DNA from: Novosphingobium piscinae
GTDB taxonomy: Bacteria > Pseudomonadota > Alphaproteobacteria > Sphingomonadales > Sphingomonadaceae
Length of the DNA: 64,000 nt
Assembly (NCBI RefSeq): GCF_014230355.1
Contig: NZ_JACLAX010000005.1
Coordinates: 62,001 to 126,000 of the forward strand
Direction of reading: 5' to 3'
This document shows positions 49,609 through 58,794 of the stretch, one piece after another (within the stretch, counting starts at the first letter, position 1; each line of letters begins with the position of its first letter). The position numbers were made by a program, and so were the translations under genes. The notes under the pieces were generated by a model. That model searched no databases. It saw only the letters and a list, made by a program, of their open reading frames with translations, and was not told the DNA's origin.

Positions 49609-51591
49609 ATGCTCGGCGCCATGACCAATCCGCTCGATCGCGCCGCTGCTGCCCTGGCGGACCAGCCCGCGGTGGCCGAGCGTCTTGCCCGGATGCTGGT
49701 GACGCAGCAGCCGGGTGATCCCCGACCCAGGCTCATCCTGGCTTCGGCCTTGCGCAGGCTCGGACGGGCCGACCAGGCCCTGCCGCTGCTGTCCGACCTC
49801 GCCCGTGCCTTCCCACAGGCCGCGCGCACCCGCTACGAACTCGGGCTGTCACTGGCTGCCCTGAGCCGGGACCGCGAGGCTGACCGCGAGCTTGACCACG
49901 CCGTCCGGCTCGACCCCAATCTTGGCCCCGCCTGGGAGGCGATCGAACAGCGGGCTTTTGCTGCCGGAGATGGTCAGCGCGAGCGGCGTGCCCAGGCAGC
50001 GCTGGCCCGGATAGACGCTGGAGATCCCGAACTTGGCCGGGCTGCCGAGCTGGTCGTGCTCGAACGGTTCGGTGAGGCCGAGCCGCTCCTGCGGCGTTTC
50101 TGCCTGGCCCAACCCGATCACCCCGAGGGCCTGCGCCTGATGGCTGCATGCCAGGTGGCGGCACGTGGCTTCGCTGCGGCGGAAACGCTGCTCAACCATG
50201 CCTTGTCGCGCGCGCCGGGCTCGCGGCGGATCCGCTTCGACCTTGCCCATGCGCTGTTCGCCGGACGCCGGGCCGAGCCTGCCCTCGCGGCGCTTGCTCC
50301 CCTGCTTGAAGCCGATCCGGACAATGCGGCCTACCGCAATCTGCTGGCAGCCTGCCTCGGGCTGCTGGGTGACGATCGCGGCGCCGAGGCGATCAACGCC
50401 GAACTGGCAGCCGCCTTTCCACACAATCCGCGCATCGCGGTGAACCATGCCCACGCAGCGCGGACGGCAGGCGAGCGCGAGCGCGCGATTGCCGCCTATC
50501 GTCGGGCAATTGCGCTCCACCCGCGCGGGGGGGAGGCGTGGTGGGGCCTCGCCAACCTCAAGGTTGGAGCGCTGACCACCGAGGACGAGACCAGCCTGCG
50601 CACCCTGCTGGCCGCTGACCTGCCCGACGACGAGCGGATGCGGATCGAGTATGCCCTGGCCAGGCGGCTCGAGGACGCGGGCAAGGCGGACGAGGCGATG
50701 GACCACTATGCCCGTGGCGCCGCGCTAGCGCGGACTAGGTTCGCCTATGGCCAGCGCGACTATCCGGCTGAGCTGGCTGCCACCCGCACCACGTTCACCC
50801 CTGCCTTCCTGGCGGCGCGGGCTGGGTGGGGCTGCCTCGATCCCGCGCCGATTTTTGTGGTCGGGCTGCCACGCTCCGGCTCGACGCTGGTCGAGCAGAT
50901 CCTCGCCAGCCACCCGGCGATCGAGGGGACCATGGAACTGCCCTACATGGGCATCCTCGCTGGCGAGATCGAGGCCGGCGGCCCCGCCGCGCTGGCCGCC
51001 GCCGGACCAACCGAGGTGCGCGCCTGGGGCGAGCGCTACCTGGCCAGCGCGAAGATCCACCGCCGGCTCGGCCGCACCCACTTCATTGACAAGATGCCCA
51101 ACAATTTCAGGCACATCGGCCTCATCCGGCTAGTTCTGCCGCAGGCCCGGATCGTCGATGTCCGCCGGCATCCGATGGCGGCATGCTTCTCCGGGTTCAA
51201 GCAGCTGTTCGCCGAGGGCCAGGAGTTCTCCTATGATCTCGGCGATCTTGGCCGCTACTACCGGCACTATCTCGCTACGGTCCGCCATTTCGTCGGAGCT
51301 GCCCCCGGCGCCGTACACACGCTGCTTTACGAGGACCTGATCGAGGATACCGAACGGGAAGTCCGCCAGCTGCTCGCCTACCTGGGGCTGCCGTTCGACC
51401 CAGCCTGCCTGCGCTTCTTCGAGAACGATCGCGCGGTTCGCACCGTCAGCTCGGAGCAGGTCCGTCAGCCGATCTACCGGTCCGGCCTCGATCACTGGCG
51501 CGCGTTCGAACCCTGGCTCGGCCCCCTGGCCGAGGCCCTCGGCGAGGATCGTACCAACTGGCGCGAGACCGCGCCGCTACCCCCTCTCTGA
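49609..51591 (+). CDS. TPR-repeat sulfotransferase-family protein
   Basis: Protein of 660 residues. The first 370 or so are alpha-helical tetratricopeptide-like repeats. The C-terminal part is a sulfotransferase fold with the PAPS 5'-phosphosulfate loop VGLPRSGSTLVEQIL and the 3'-phosphate region DVRRHPMAACFSGF. Such fusions often sit right after TonB receptors in sphingomonads and related genera, as here (81 bp gap). Their substrate is not established. ATG 49609 or 49621 could be the start; neither has a clear ribosome binding site. Confidence 0.85.
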   Translation: MLGAMTNPLDRAAAALADQPAVAERLARMLVTQQPGDPRPRLILASALRRLGRADQALPLLSDLARAFPQAARTRYELGLSLAALSRDREADRELDHAVRLDPNLGPAWEAIEQRAFAAGDGQRERRAQAALARIDAGDPELGRAAELVVLERFGEAEPLLRRFCLAQPDHPEGLRLMAACQVAARGFAAAETLLNHALSRAPGSRRIRFDLAHALFAGRRAEPALAALAPLLEADPDNAAYRNLLAACLGLLGDDRGAEAINAELAAAFPHNPRIAVNHAHAARTAGERERAIAAYRRAIALHPRGGEAWWGLANLKVGALTTEDETSLRTLLAADLPDDERMRIEYALARRLEDAGKADEAMDHYARGAALARTRFAYGQRDYPAELAATRTTFTPAFLAARAGWGCLDPAPIFVVGLPRSGSTLVEQILASHPAIEGTMELPYMGILAGEIEAGGPAALAAAGPTEVRAWGERYLASAKIHRRLGRTHFIDKMPNNFRHIGLIRLVLPQARIVDVRRHPMAACFSGFKQLFAEGQEFSYDLGDLGRYYRHYLATVRHFVGAAPGAVHTLLYEDLIEDTEREVRQLLAYLGLPFDPACLRFFENDRAVRTVSSEQVRQPIYRSGLDHWRAFEPWLGPLAEALGEDRTNWRETAPLPPL

Positions 51592-51604
51592 TGCGGAGTT
51601 CGCT

Positions 51605-52057
51605 GTGTCCCTTACCGCTGCCCCTCGCCTGATCCTGCTGGCCGCCGCCGTGGTGGCGTTCGCCGGGGGCACCCGTCCCGCTGCGGTCTCGGCGCAGGAC
51701 AAACCGGGCAACAAGGCGGCGGTCGAACCGGCCAGCGCCGGGCGCGAACTCTACGAGCAGATCTGCCAGGCCTGCCACATGCCCGATGCCAAGGGCGGGA
51801 TGGGTGCCGGGACCGGCGTCCCGGCCCTCGCCGGCAATGCCCATCTGGCCGACAAGACTTTCGTGATCGCGCGGGTCTGGCACGGCTATGGCGGCATGCC
51901 GCGGTTCGGGGCTCTGCTCAGCCCAGAGCAGGTGGCCGCAGTAACAACCTATGTCCGCAGCCACTTCAACGCCTATCCCGATCCGGTGACCGTCGAGGAG
52001 GTGGCCAAGGTCGCCGACGGCGCCCCACCGCAGGTTGCCTGCAACTGCACCCACTGA
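51605..52057 (+). CDS. Class I c-type cytochrome
   Basis: Periplasmic cytochrome of 150 residues. A signal peptide ends near residue 31 (VSA-Q). The haem-binding CQACH is at residues 54-58 and the axial Met is probably Met98 (YGGMPRF). GTG 51605 has CGGAG 7 bp upstream. It is placed directly before a flavin amine oxidase-like enzyme, 70 bp away, suggesting it takes electrons from it. The C-terminal CNC pair is an unusual extra. Confidence 0.88.
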   Translation: MSLTAAPRLILLAAAVVAFAGGTRPAAVSAQDKPGNKAAVEPASAGRELYEQICQACHMPDAKGGMGAGTGVPALAGNAHLADKTFVIARVWHGYGGMPRFGALLSPEQVAAVTTYVRSHFNAYPDPVTVEEVAKVADGAPPQVACNCTH

Positions 52058-52127
52058 CCTGCCTCTGCGCCCGGCGAACCCGCCGGACGCTCCCCGACGT
52101 CTCCGCTCCCGCCGCAAAGGATTGACC

Positions 52128-53717
52128 ATGTTCGACGACCTGACCGCGCCATCCCGCCGCAGCCTGCTGGCGATGATTGGCCGCGCCGGCGGCAGCCTCG
52201 CCATGTACCAGGCCATGACCTCGCTGGGTCATGCCGCCGACAGCCAGTTCTCTGGACCGCCGAAGCTGTCCGGCGCACGGCCGGGCGCCAGCGTGCTGGT
52301 GCTGGGCGCCGGCATTGCCGGGCTGCTGTCAGCCTACGAGCTGATGAAGGCGGGCTACAAGGTGCAAATTCTCGAGTTCCAGGGCCGGACCGGCGGGCGC
52401 AATTGGACCCTGCGCGGCGGCGACACCGTCACCGAAATCGGCGGCGCGACCCAGACGGTCGGCTTTGCCCCGGGCAACTATCTTAATCCCGGTCCCTGGC
52501 GCCTGCCCTATCATCACCAGACCATGCTGCATTATTGCGACGAGCTGGGGGTCGAGCTCGAACCGTTCGTCCAGCTCAACAACAATGCCTTCATCCACTC
52601 CGCCAAAGCCTTCGGCGGCAAGCCGCAGCGCCACCGCGAGCTGGTGGTCGATTTCAACGGCCATGTCAGCGAGCTGATGGCCAAGGCGCTCAACCAGGGC
52701 GCGCTCGACCAGCAGATCAGCAAGGAGGACAAGGAGAAGCTGCTGGTCGCGATGCGCGAATGGGGCGTGCTCGACAAGTCCGACCGCTACACCAGCAGCA
52801 TCCACGTCGCGGACCGGCGCGGCTATGACCGCGCACCCGGCGGCGGGGTGGGCGGGGCCCCGATCGCCTCGAGCGTCAACGGCCTGTCCGACGTGCTCGA
52901 CAGCAAGGTGTGGAACCTGATCGGGTTCTATCTCGAGTATGTGATGCAGCAGACCATGTTCCAGCCCAAGGGCGGCATGGGCCGGATCGGCGACGCCTTC
53001 GTCAAGAAAGTCGGGCACCTGATCCGCCTCAACACCCGGGTCACCCGGATCACCCAGGACGACAAGGGCGTGGCCGCCGAGTGGACCGATGCGAAGACGG
53101 GCCAGACCGGCACAGCCCGGGCCGATTTCATGGTCTGTACGATCCCGGCCAGCATCCTGGCGCAGATCCCGATCCAGGTTTCGGCGGCCAAGCAGGCGGC
53201 GATCAAGGCCCTGCCCTACAACTCGTCGGTCAAGATCGGGCTCGAGATGAAAAGCCGGTTCTGGGAAAAGAAGTACCACATCTATGGCGGGCACAGCTTC
53301 ACCGACCAGGCGATCAACCTGATCTCCTATCCCTCGATGGGCTTCTTCAGCAAGGGACCGGCGGTGCTGCTGGGCGGCTATCCCTTCGGCCTCGGTGCCT
53401 ACATGCTCTCGGGCATGACGCCGGAGAAGCGCATCGAGGAAGCCCTGCGCCAGGGCAGCGTGCTCCACGAGGAGTATCGCGACGAGTTCCTGAAAGGCGT
53501 ATCGGTGGCGTGGAGCCGCCAGCCCTGGATCATGGGCTGCTGCGCCGAATGGACCGAGCAGACCCGGGCGGCGCATTACCAGAACCTCGCTTCGATCGAC
53601 GGTCGGATCGTGCTGGCGGGCGAGCACGTGTCCTATTATGGCTGCTGGCAGGAAGGCGCGGCCACCTCGGCGATCGACGCGGTCACCCGTCTTCACCAGC
53701 GCGCGCTGGCTGCCTGA
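52128..53717 (+). CDS. Flavin monoamine oxidase-family FAD enzyme with Tat-like signal
   Basis: FAD enzyme of 529 residues. The N-terminus has SRRSLLAMIGRAGGS, a twin-arginine-type signal. The dinucleotide motif is VLGAGIAGLLSAYEL, followed by EFQGRTGGRNWTLRGG, and the C-terminal FAD segment is VLAGEHVSYYGCWQEGA, as in amine and L-amino-acid oxidases. ATG 52128 has AAAGGA upstream. The preceding cytochrome suggests it works as a dehydrogenase in the periplasm. Substrate: an amine or amino acid, not resolvable further. Confidence 0.87.
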   Translation: MFDDLTAPSRRSLLAMIGRAGGSLAMYQAMTSLGHAADSQFSGPPKLSGARPGASVLVLGAGIAGLLSAYELMKAGYKVQILEFQGRTGGRNWTLRGGDTVTEIGGATQTVGFAPGNYLNPGPWRLPYHHQTMLHYCDELGVELEPFVQLNNNAFIHSAKAFGGKPQRHRELVVDFNGHVSELMAKALNQGALDQQISKEDKEKLLVAMREWGVLDKSDRYTSSIHVADRRGYDRAPGGGVGGAPIASSVNGLSDVLDSKVWNLIGFYLEYVMQQTMFQPKGGMGRIGDAFVKKVGHLIRLNTRVTRITQDDKGVAAEWTDAKTGQTGTARADFMVCTIPASILAQIPIQVSAAKQAAIKALPYNSSVKIGLEMKSRFWEKKYHIYGGHSFTDQAINLISYPSMGFFSKGPAVLLGGYPFGLGAYMLSGMTPEKRIEEALRQGSVLHEEYRDEFLKGVSVAWSRQPWIMGCCAEWTEQTRAAHYQNLASIDGRIVLAGEHVSYYGCWQEGAATSAIDAVTRLHQRALAA

Positions 53718-53781
53718 TCCGGGCGCACCCATCGGGTCGGCCCGGAACGGGTCGGCCCGCGGGCAGCGGAGAGAGAACCCG

Positions 53782-54336
53782 ATGACCCGTTCTGGCGCGG
53801 CCCACCCGCTGACCCACCGCACCGCGACGCTCGACGATCTACCTGCGCTGCACGGCCTGATCGACCGGGCGATCGCGACGTTGCAACAAGGCTTCCTCAG
53901 CCCGCAGCAGATCAGCGCCAGCCGGCACGTCATGGGGCTGGACACCCAGTTGATCCGCGACGGCACCTATCTGGTGGTCGAACGCGAGGGCGCGATCGTC
54001 GGCTCGGGCGGGTGGAGTTACCGGGCGACGCTGTACGGCGGAGACCAGAGCGTGGTGGCGCGCGAGGTGGCCGAGCTTGACCCGGCCCAGGATGCGGCAC
54101 GGATCCGGGCGATGTACACCGACCCCGCCTGCGCGCGGCAGGGCATCGGCCGCCAGGTCCTGACGCTCTGCGAGAACGCGGCCCGGGCGCGCGGCTTTCG
54201 CCGCGCCGAGATGATGGCGACCCTGGCCGGCGAGCCGCTGTACCGGGCCTGCGGCTATATCCCGATCGAACAGGTCACCGCCGGACCGATCGACGGGGTT
54301 AGCGTGCCGCTGGTGCGCATGGGCAAGGCGCTCTAG
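53782..54336 (+). CDS. GNAT-family N-acetyltransferase
   Basis: Acetyltransferase of 184 residues. The acetyl-CoA loop is in MYTDPACARQGIGRQVL (Q/RxxGxG), followed by the usual helix (LCENAARARGF) and strand. ATG 53782 has GGAGAGAG upstream. It lies in a tight rightward run between the amine oxidase and the CapA-like gene, 4 bp before the latter. The acceptor is unknown; an amino group of the pathway substrate or a detoxification role are both possible. Confidence 0.86.
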   Translation: MTRSGAAHPLTHRTATLDDLPALHGLIDRAIATLQQGFLSPQQISASRHVMGLDTQLIRDGTYLVVEREGAIVGSGGWSYRATLYGGDQSVVAREVAELDPAQDAARIRAMYTDPACARQGIGRQVLTLCENAARARGFRRAEMMATLAGEPLYRACGYIPIEQVTAGPIDGVSVPLVRMGKAL

Positions 54337-54340
54337 AGCG

Positions 54341-55762
54341 ATGCCCCGGCGCAGCCCGTTCCGGCCGTCTCGGGCCCTCCCCGTCCGCGCACTACCCCTG
54401 CTGGCCCTCCCCCTGTTGGCCATACCTCGACTGGCCCTGTCGCCGGCTGCCGCGGACCCGGTTCCGCCCCCGCTCACGCTGGCCATCGGGGGCGACATGA
54501 TTGGGCCCTTCGTTCCCGGCAGTGCTGCCGAGGAACCCGCAGTAGCCGAGGTCTGGGCCTTGTTCCGGTCAGCCGATGTCGGGTTGGCCAACCAGGAGGG
54601 CTCGATCTTCGATTCTGCGACCTTCACCGGACTGGCCGCGGCCGAAAACGGTGGCGGCTATCCGTTGGCGCCCGCGGTCATCGCGGCCGAGCTGCGCAGC
54701 CACGGGATCGCCATGGTCAGCAAGGCAAACAACCATGCCACCGACTACGGGACGGCCGGACTGCTCGCCAGCATCGAGGCGCTGGCCGCGGCCGGCATCA
54801 CCCAGGCAGGCGGCGGCCGCGATCGCGCGGCGGCCTGCGCCCCGGCCTATGTTCAGCGCGGCGTCGGCACGGTGGCGCTGATCAGCGCAGCGACCACGTT
54901 TCCGCCGATGGCTGCAGCCATGGCCCCGGTCACCAGCCGCGGCGGACGTTTCGAGCGCCCCGGCATCTGCACGATCCGCACCCGCGAAGTCGTGCTGGTC
55001 CCGCCCCGGCGCATGGCTGCCCTACGCGCAGCCGCCGGTCCGGCGGTCCTGCCGGTCCCCGGTGAACCGGGCGCCTGGCGCATCGGCGACACCCTGTTCC
55101 GCCCCGCGGCGCAGGCCGGTCACCGCATGGAGGCCGCGCCGGAGGACGTGGCCGGCGTGATCGCTGCGATCGGCGCGGCGCGGGCGCAAGGCGCGGTGGT
55201 GGTCTTTGCGCTCCACGCCCACGAGACGGCGGGGACCATCGACCCGTTGCCGCCCGCCGCCTTCGAGCCGATGCTGCTGCATCGCGCCAACGAGGCACCC
55301 AGCCCGGACGATCCCGCTCCCGCCGCCTTCCTGCCCGGCCTGTTCCACCAAGCCATCGACGCCGGCGCTGACGTGGTGGTGCGGACCGGGCCACACGGGC
55401 TCAACGGCGCCGAGCTCTATCGCGGCAAGCCGATCCTGTGGGGCCTGGGTAGCCTGGTCTTCGCCTTTGGCGGACGGCGCAGCTATGTCGCGCCAGGCGG
55501 CCAGCGGATGAATTTGCCGGATGACTGGTTCACCGCATTGGTGGCCAAGGTGCAGGTCGCGCCCGATCGCGCGGTGCGGGTCGAGCTACATCCGGTCGCG
55601 CTGGCCAGCAGCGCCGAGCCCTTGCGCGATGGCCTGCCGCACCGCCTGTACGGACCCGGCGCGGCAGAGGTGCTCGAGCGGTTCCGACGGCGTTCGGCCG
55701 CCATCGGCACCGCGGTGCGGGTCCATGGCGATGTCGCCAGCCTTGATGGGACAGTCCCATGA
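54341..55762 (+). CDS. CapA-family (poly-gamma-glutamate biosynthesis-like) metallophosphatase-fold protein
   Basis: Secreted or membrane-anchored protein of 473 residues. A proline/leucine-rich signal segment covers about residues 1-38. The CapA landmarks are present: IGGDMI, NQEGSI, MVSKANNHATDYG, FALHAHE, RTGPHGLNG and ILWGLGSLVF. CapA homologues act in poly-gamma-glutamate export, but most members have no proven reaction. In this cluster a role on a peptide or amide bond, not in capsule synthesis, seems more likely because capB and capC are absent. Confidence 0.83.
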   Translation: MPRRSPFRPSRALPVRALPLLALPLLAIPRLALSPAAADPVPPPLTLAIGGDMIGPFVPGSAAEEPAVAEVWALFRSADVGLANQEGSIFDSATFTGLAAAENGGGYPLAPAVIAAELRSHGIAMVSKANNHATDYGTAGLLASIEALAAAGITQAGGGRDRAAACAPAYVQRGVGTVALISAATTFPPMAAAMAPVTSRGGRFERPGICTIRTREVVLVPPRRMAALRAAAGPAVLPVPGEPGAWRIGDTLFRPAAQAGHRMEAAPEDVAGVIAAIGAARAQGAVVVFALHAHETAGTIDPLPPAAFEPMLLHRANEAPSPDDPAPAAFLPGLFHQAIDAGADVVVRTGPHGLNGAELYRGKPILWGLGSLVFAFGGRRSYVAPGGQRMNLPDDWFTALVAKVQVAPDRAVRVELHPVALASSAEPLRDGLPHRLYGPGAAEVLERFRRRSAAIGTAVRVHGDVASLDGTVP

Positions 55763-56724
55763 GCATCGCCTTCTACGACGCCGCCGCAGTGGCGGCCCGG
55801 CTGGACTATCGCGGCTGCATCGCCGCGGTGCGGGCCGCCATGGCCGCGCTCAGCTCAGCCGGGACAGCGCAGCCGCTGCGCCAGATCATCCCGCTAGGCG
55901 AAGGCCGCGCATTCGCCACCATGCCGGGCGGGCTGGACGGTCCGCTCGGCTTCGGGGCGAAGCTCATCAGCGTTTTTGCCGAACCGGGGGAACCTGGACG
56001 CTCGCGGCATCAGGGGCTGGTCGTGGCCTTCGATCCGGTCTCGGGCGCGGTAGTCTGCGCCGCCGATGCCGAGACGGTCACCGCGATCCGCACCGCCTGC
56101 GCCACCGCGGCCGCCACCGACGCCCTGGCCCGACCGGACGCGCGCACCCTCGCGATCTTCGGCACCGGCCTCCAGGCTGAGCACCACCTGCGTGCGATGC
56201 CGCTGGTGCGGAGTTTTGAGCGCATCATCCTGTGGGGCCGCGACGCGGCCAAGGCCACCGCGCTAGCCGCGCGGCTGGAGTTGGAACTCGACCTGCCGAT
56301 CGCCCCGACCAGCGACGGCGAGGCCGCCGCCAGCGCGGCCGACGTGATCTGCACCGTGACCGGCTCGCCCACGCCGGTGATCGAAGGAGCGTGGGTCCGC
56401 CCCGGCACCCATGTCAACCTGGTCGGCTCGAGCCATCTCGGCCCGGTCGAGGCCGACGTGGCGCTGGTTGCAGCCGCGCGCTACATCGCCGACTATCGCC
56501 CCGGCGCCCTTGCCCAGGGGGCCGAGCTGGCCGCGGCGCGGGCCGCCGGGCTGGTCGGCGACGATCATGTCGTGGCCGAGATCGGCGAGGTCTTTGCCGC
56601 ACTGAAGCCTGGCCGGCGCAATGCCGCAGAGATCACGCTCTACAAGTCGCTCGGCCATGTCGTGCAGGATCTCGCCGCGGCGCGGTACCTGCATCAGAGG
56701 GGCCCAGGTGAGGCAGGCGCCTGA
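55759..56724 (+). CDS. Ornithine cyclodeaminase / mu-crystallin family protein
   Basis: NAD-dependent enzyme of 321 residues. The Rossmann motif is IFGTGLQAEHHL. Family segments RTACATAAATDALA, VNLVGSSHLGPVEAD and EITLYKSLGHVVQD are intact. Members include ornithine cyclodeaminase, alanine dehydrogenase and imine reductases. It overlaps the CapA-like gene by 4 bp (ATGA). Following an amine oxidase, an imine-reducing or amino-acid dehydrogenase role is plausible. Confidence 0.88.
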   Translation: MSIAFYDAAAVAARLDYRGCIAAVRAAMAALSSAGTAQPLRQIIPLGEGRAFATMPGGLDGPLGFGAKLISVFAEPGEPGRSRHQGLVVAFDPVSGAVVCAADAETVTAIRTACATAAATDALARPDARTLAIFGTGLQAEHHLRAMPLVRSFERIILWGRDAAKATALAARLELELDLPIAPTSDGEAAASAADVICTVTGSPTPVIEGAWVRPGTHVNLVGSSHLGPVEADVALVAAARYIADYRPGALAQGAELAAARAAGLVGDDHVVAEIGEVFAALKPGRRNAAEITLYKSLGHVVQDLAAARYLHQRGPGEAGA

Positions 56725-56736
56725 TCCTGCCGGCGA

Positions 56737-58362
56737 TCAGCTGCCAGGCTTGGCGAAGATGCTCCGCGCGTGCCAGGCCGGCCGCGCCGGAGCGTCGGCA
56801 ACCGTGCGGACCAGCGCGCTGACATAGCGCGTGAAGGTGCCGATCTCGGCCGGCATCACCGGCTGGGCTGGATCGTCCTTGGGCGAATGGTAGAGATTAG
56901 CACGCCAGGCACGCTCGACCGCGGCCTCCGGAGTATCCTTGGCGAAGCCGAACTTCATGAACAGGCTGGGCACACCGGCGCGGATGAAGCTGTACTGGTC
57001 GGAGCGGATGAACACGTTACGGTCGGGCAAGGGGTCGGGCACGACCGGCAAGCCGAACCGCGCAGCGACCGTCGTCGCGGCCTCACCCAGGGTGCTTTCC
57101 TCGTAGCCGATCGGCGTGACCGTGCGCAGCGGGAAGATCGGCAGCGGCATGTCGAAGTTGATATCGGCGATCAGGCCGGTGCGGGGCACAGTCGGGTGGG
57201 TCGCGAAATAGCGCGAACCCAGCAGCCCGGCCTCTTCTGCCGTCGGGATCAGAAACAGCACCGAACGCCGCGGCCGTTGACGCGCGCGCGACAGGTCGCG
57301 AGCGATCTCGAGCACGCTGGCGACGCCGATGCCGTTGTCGAGGGTGCCGTTGTAGATCGCATCGCCGTCGACTGGCTCGCCCACGCCCAGCCCGTCAAGA
57401 TGCGCCGAGACCACCACGTGCTCGCGCGCCAGACGGGGATCGCGGCCCGGCAGCACGGCCACCAGGTTGGCGCTGGTGAGCGGCGTGCTGGTGGTCTTGA
57501 CCGTTGCGGACAGGCGCTGCGCCAGGTCAAAGCGTGGCAGTGCCGCCGAGGCATCGGCCAGCACAGCCAGTTCGGCATAACTGTGCGCGGATCCGGCGAA
57601 CAGGCGCTCGCTGGCTTCGGGGCTGACCTGCGCCGAAAAGAACGCCCCGCCTACGTCGCGCGCCGCCGGATCGCGCAGCATGACGGCGGGGCGCGCGGAC
57701 AGGCCGATGGCGCGAGCCCAGGGGATTTCGATCTGCTTGGCCGTGGTCAGGGTGATGAGCCCGAGTGCGCCGCGCGCGGCGAGCTGGCGGTTCCGCTCAG
57801 CCCTGGCGTGGGCCTTGCGCGCTCCGGAGATGGCTCCGGGACCACCCGCTATCACCACGACGATCTTGCCGCGCACCTCGACCGCCGCGAAATCGTCGTG
57901 ACCGGTACCCGGCATGGACAGTCCATAGCCGGCGAAAACCAGTGGCACGTCGGCCAGGCTGGCCGGATAGGCATGCCGGCCGGTCAGGAAGGCCTCGGTC
58001 GGGAGGGCGAATTGGCTGGTCCCGCCCGGCCCGGTCAAGGCCACACTGGATTCGGCCGCCAGCACCCGTTGCGACAGGAAGGCGACGGGCTGGAAATAGC
58101 CGCGATCCCCGGCCGGCTTGAGCCCGAGTGCCTCCAGTTCGCGCGCGACCAGCGCCGCGGCGCGGTCATAACCCGGCGTGCCGGTACCGCGGCCCTCGAA
58201 GGAATCGGCGGAGATCGTGCGGGTAAAGTCCCAGATCCGCGCGCCACGCGCGGCATCGGCCTGGGCGTGGGCAGCGCTGGCTGCGGGACGCTCTTGCGCC
58301 AGACAGGCGGGTGTCAGCGCCGCGGTGAGCAGCCAGCCGACAACCTTGCGTCCATGCGTCAT
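56737..58362 (-). CDS. Secreted M28-family zinc metallopeptidase
   Basis: Peptidase of 541 residues. A signal peptide covers about residues 1-22 (CLAQ). A protease-associated domain lies in the middle insert, and the zinc ligands are in SAHLDGLG, TLDNGIG, TAEEAGLLG, DINFDM and YHSPKDDP, all present. ATG 58362 was chosen because it starts the signal peptide; a G-rich tract (AAGGGGGGGG) lies upstream. It converges on the amine-oxidase cluster. Aminopeptidase activity feeding that cluster is a reasonable inference. Confidence 0.88.
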   Translation of the reverse strand: MTHGRKVVGWLLTAALTPACLAQERPAASAAHAQADAARGARIWDFTRTISADSFEGRGTGTPGYDRAAALVARELEALGLKPAGDRGYFQPVAFLSQRVLAAESSVALTGPGGTSQFALPTEAFLTGRHAYPASLADVPLVFAGYGLSMPGTGHDDFAAVEVRGKIVVVIAGGPGAISGARKAHARAERNRQLAARGALGLITLTTAKQIEIPWARAIGLSARPAVMLRDPAARDVGGAFFSAQVSPEASERLFAGSAHSYAELAVLADASAALPRFDLAQRLSATVKTTSTPLTSANLVAVLPGRDPRLAREHVVVSAHLDGLGVGEPVDGDAIYNGTLDNGIGVASVLEIARDLSRARQRPRRSVLFLIPTAEEAGLLGSRYFATHPTVPRTGLIADINFDMPLPIFPLRTVTPIGYEESTLGEAATTVAARFGLPVVPDPLPDRNVFIRSDQYSFIRAGVPSLFMKFGFAKDTPEAAVERAWRANLYHSPKDDPAQPVMPAEIGTFTRYVSALVRTVADAPARPAWHARSIFAKPGS

Positions 58363-58522
58363 GCCAGCCCCCCCCTTCGGCCACCACCCGGGACCTCGGC
58401 CATCAGGGCTAGATAAGCAGGCGGGGGCCGTCAATGCAGCCAAACTGCGTAGCTGCAGCCCGTCCGCGCGGCGGTGGGCGGACATGTCCCGACGGTGCCG
58501 CCGGCGGGCCAACGCGGCCGGT

Positions 58523-58666
58523 CTAGAACCGTTCGACCGGCAGCGGATCGTTGGCGAAATCAGGTACGACGGCGTGCCCGTCCCAGTGGGTCACCGCGAT
58601 GCACAGCACCGACGCCAGAGCCATTCCAAAGACGATTGTGACTGCTTCGATCAGCGCACGATCCAT
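58523..58666 (-). CDS. 47-residue single-TM hypothetical peptide
   Basis: Small gene with a strong ribosome binding site: AAGGAGG lies about 8 bp before ATG 58666. The peptide begins MDRALIEAVTIVFGMALASV, a clear membrane helix, then a short polar tail ending in PLPVERF. It stands alone between the peptidase and the acetyltransferase on the same strand. No family is recognised. Confidence 0.65.
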   Translation of the reverse strand: MDRALIEAVTIVFGMALASVLCIAVTHWDGHAVVPDFANDPLPVERF

Positions 58667-58794
58667 GATCGGCCTCCTTCCCTGGAGGCACTTTGGACCT
58701 TGCGCCTGAAGCCCCGGTTAGGGTTGTCGCTTGATCCCGTCCAACCGCGTGGCCACGCGCAAATGCGTAGACTGGACCACGAACCGGGCCGCGT

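Noticed and set aside
58746-58759. Perfect 14-bp palindrome CGCGTGGCCACGCG
   Set aside because: Short GC palindromes are expected often in such sequence, and it has no clear position relative to a promoter.
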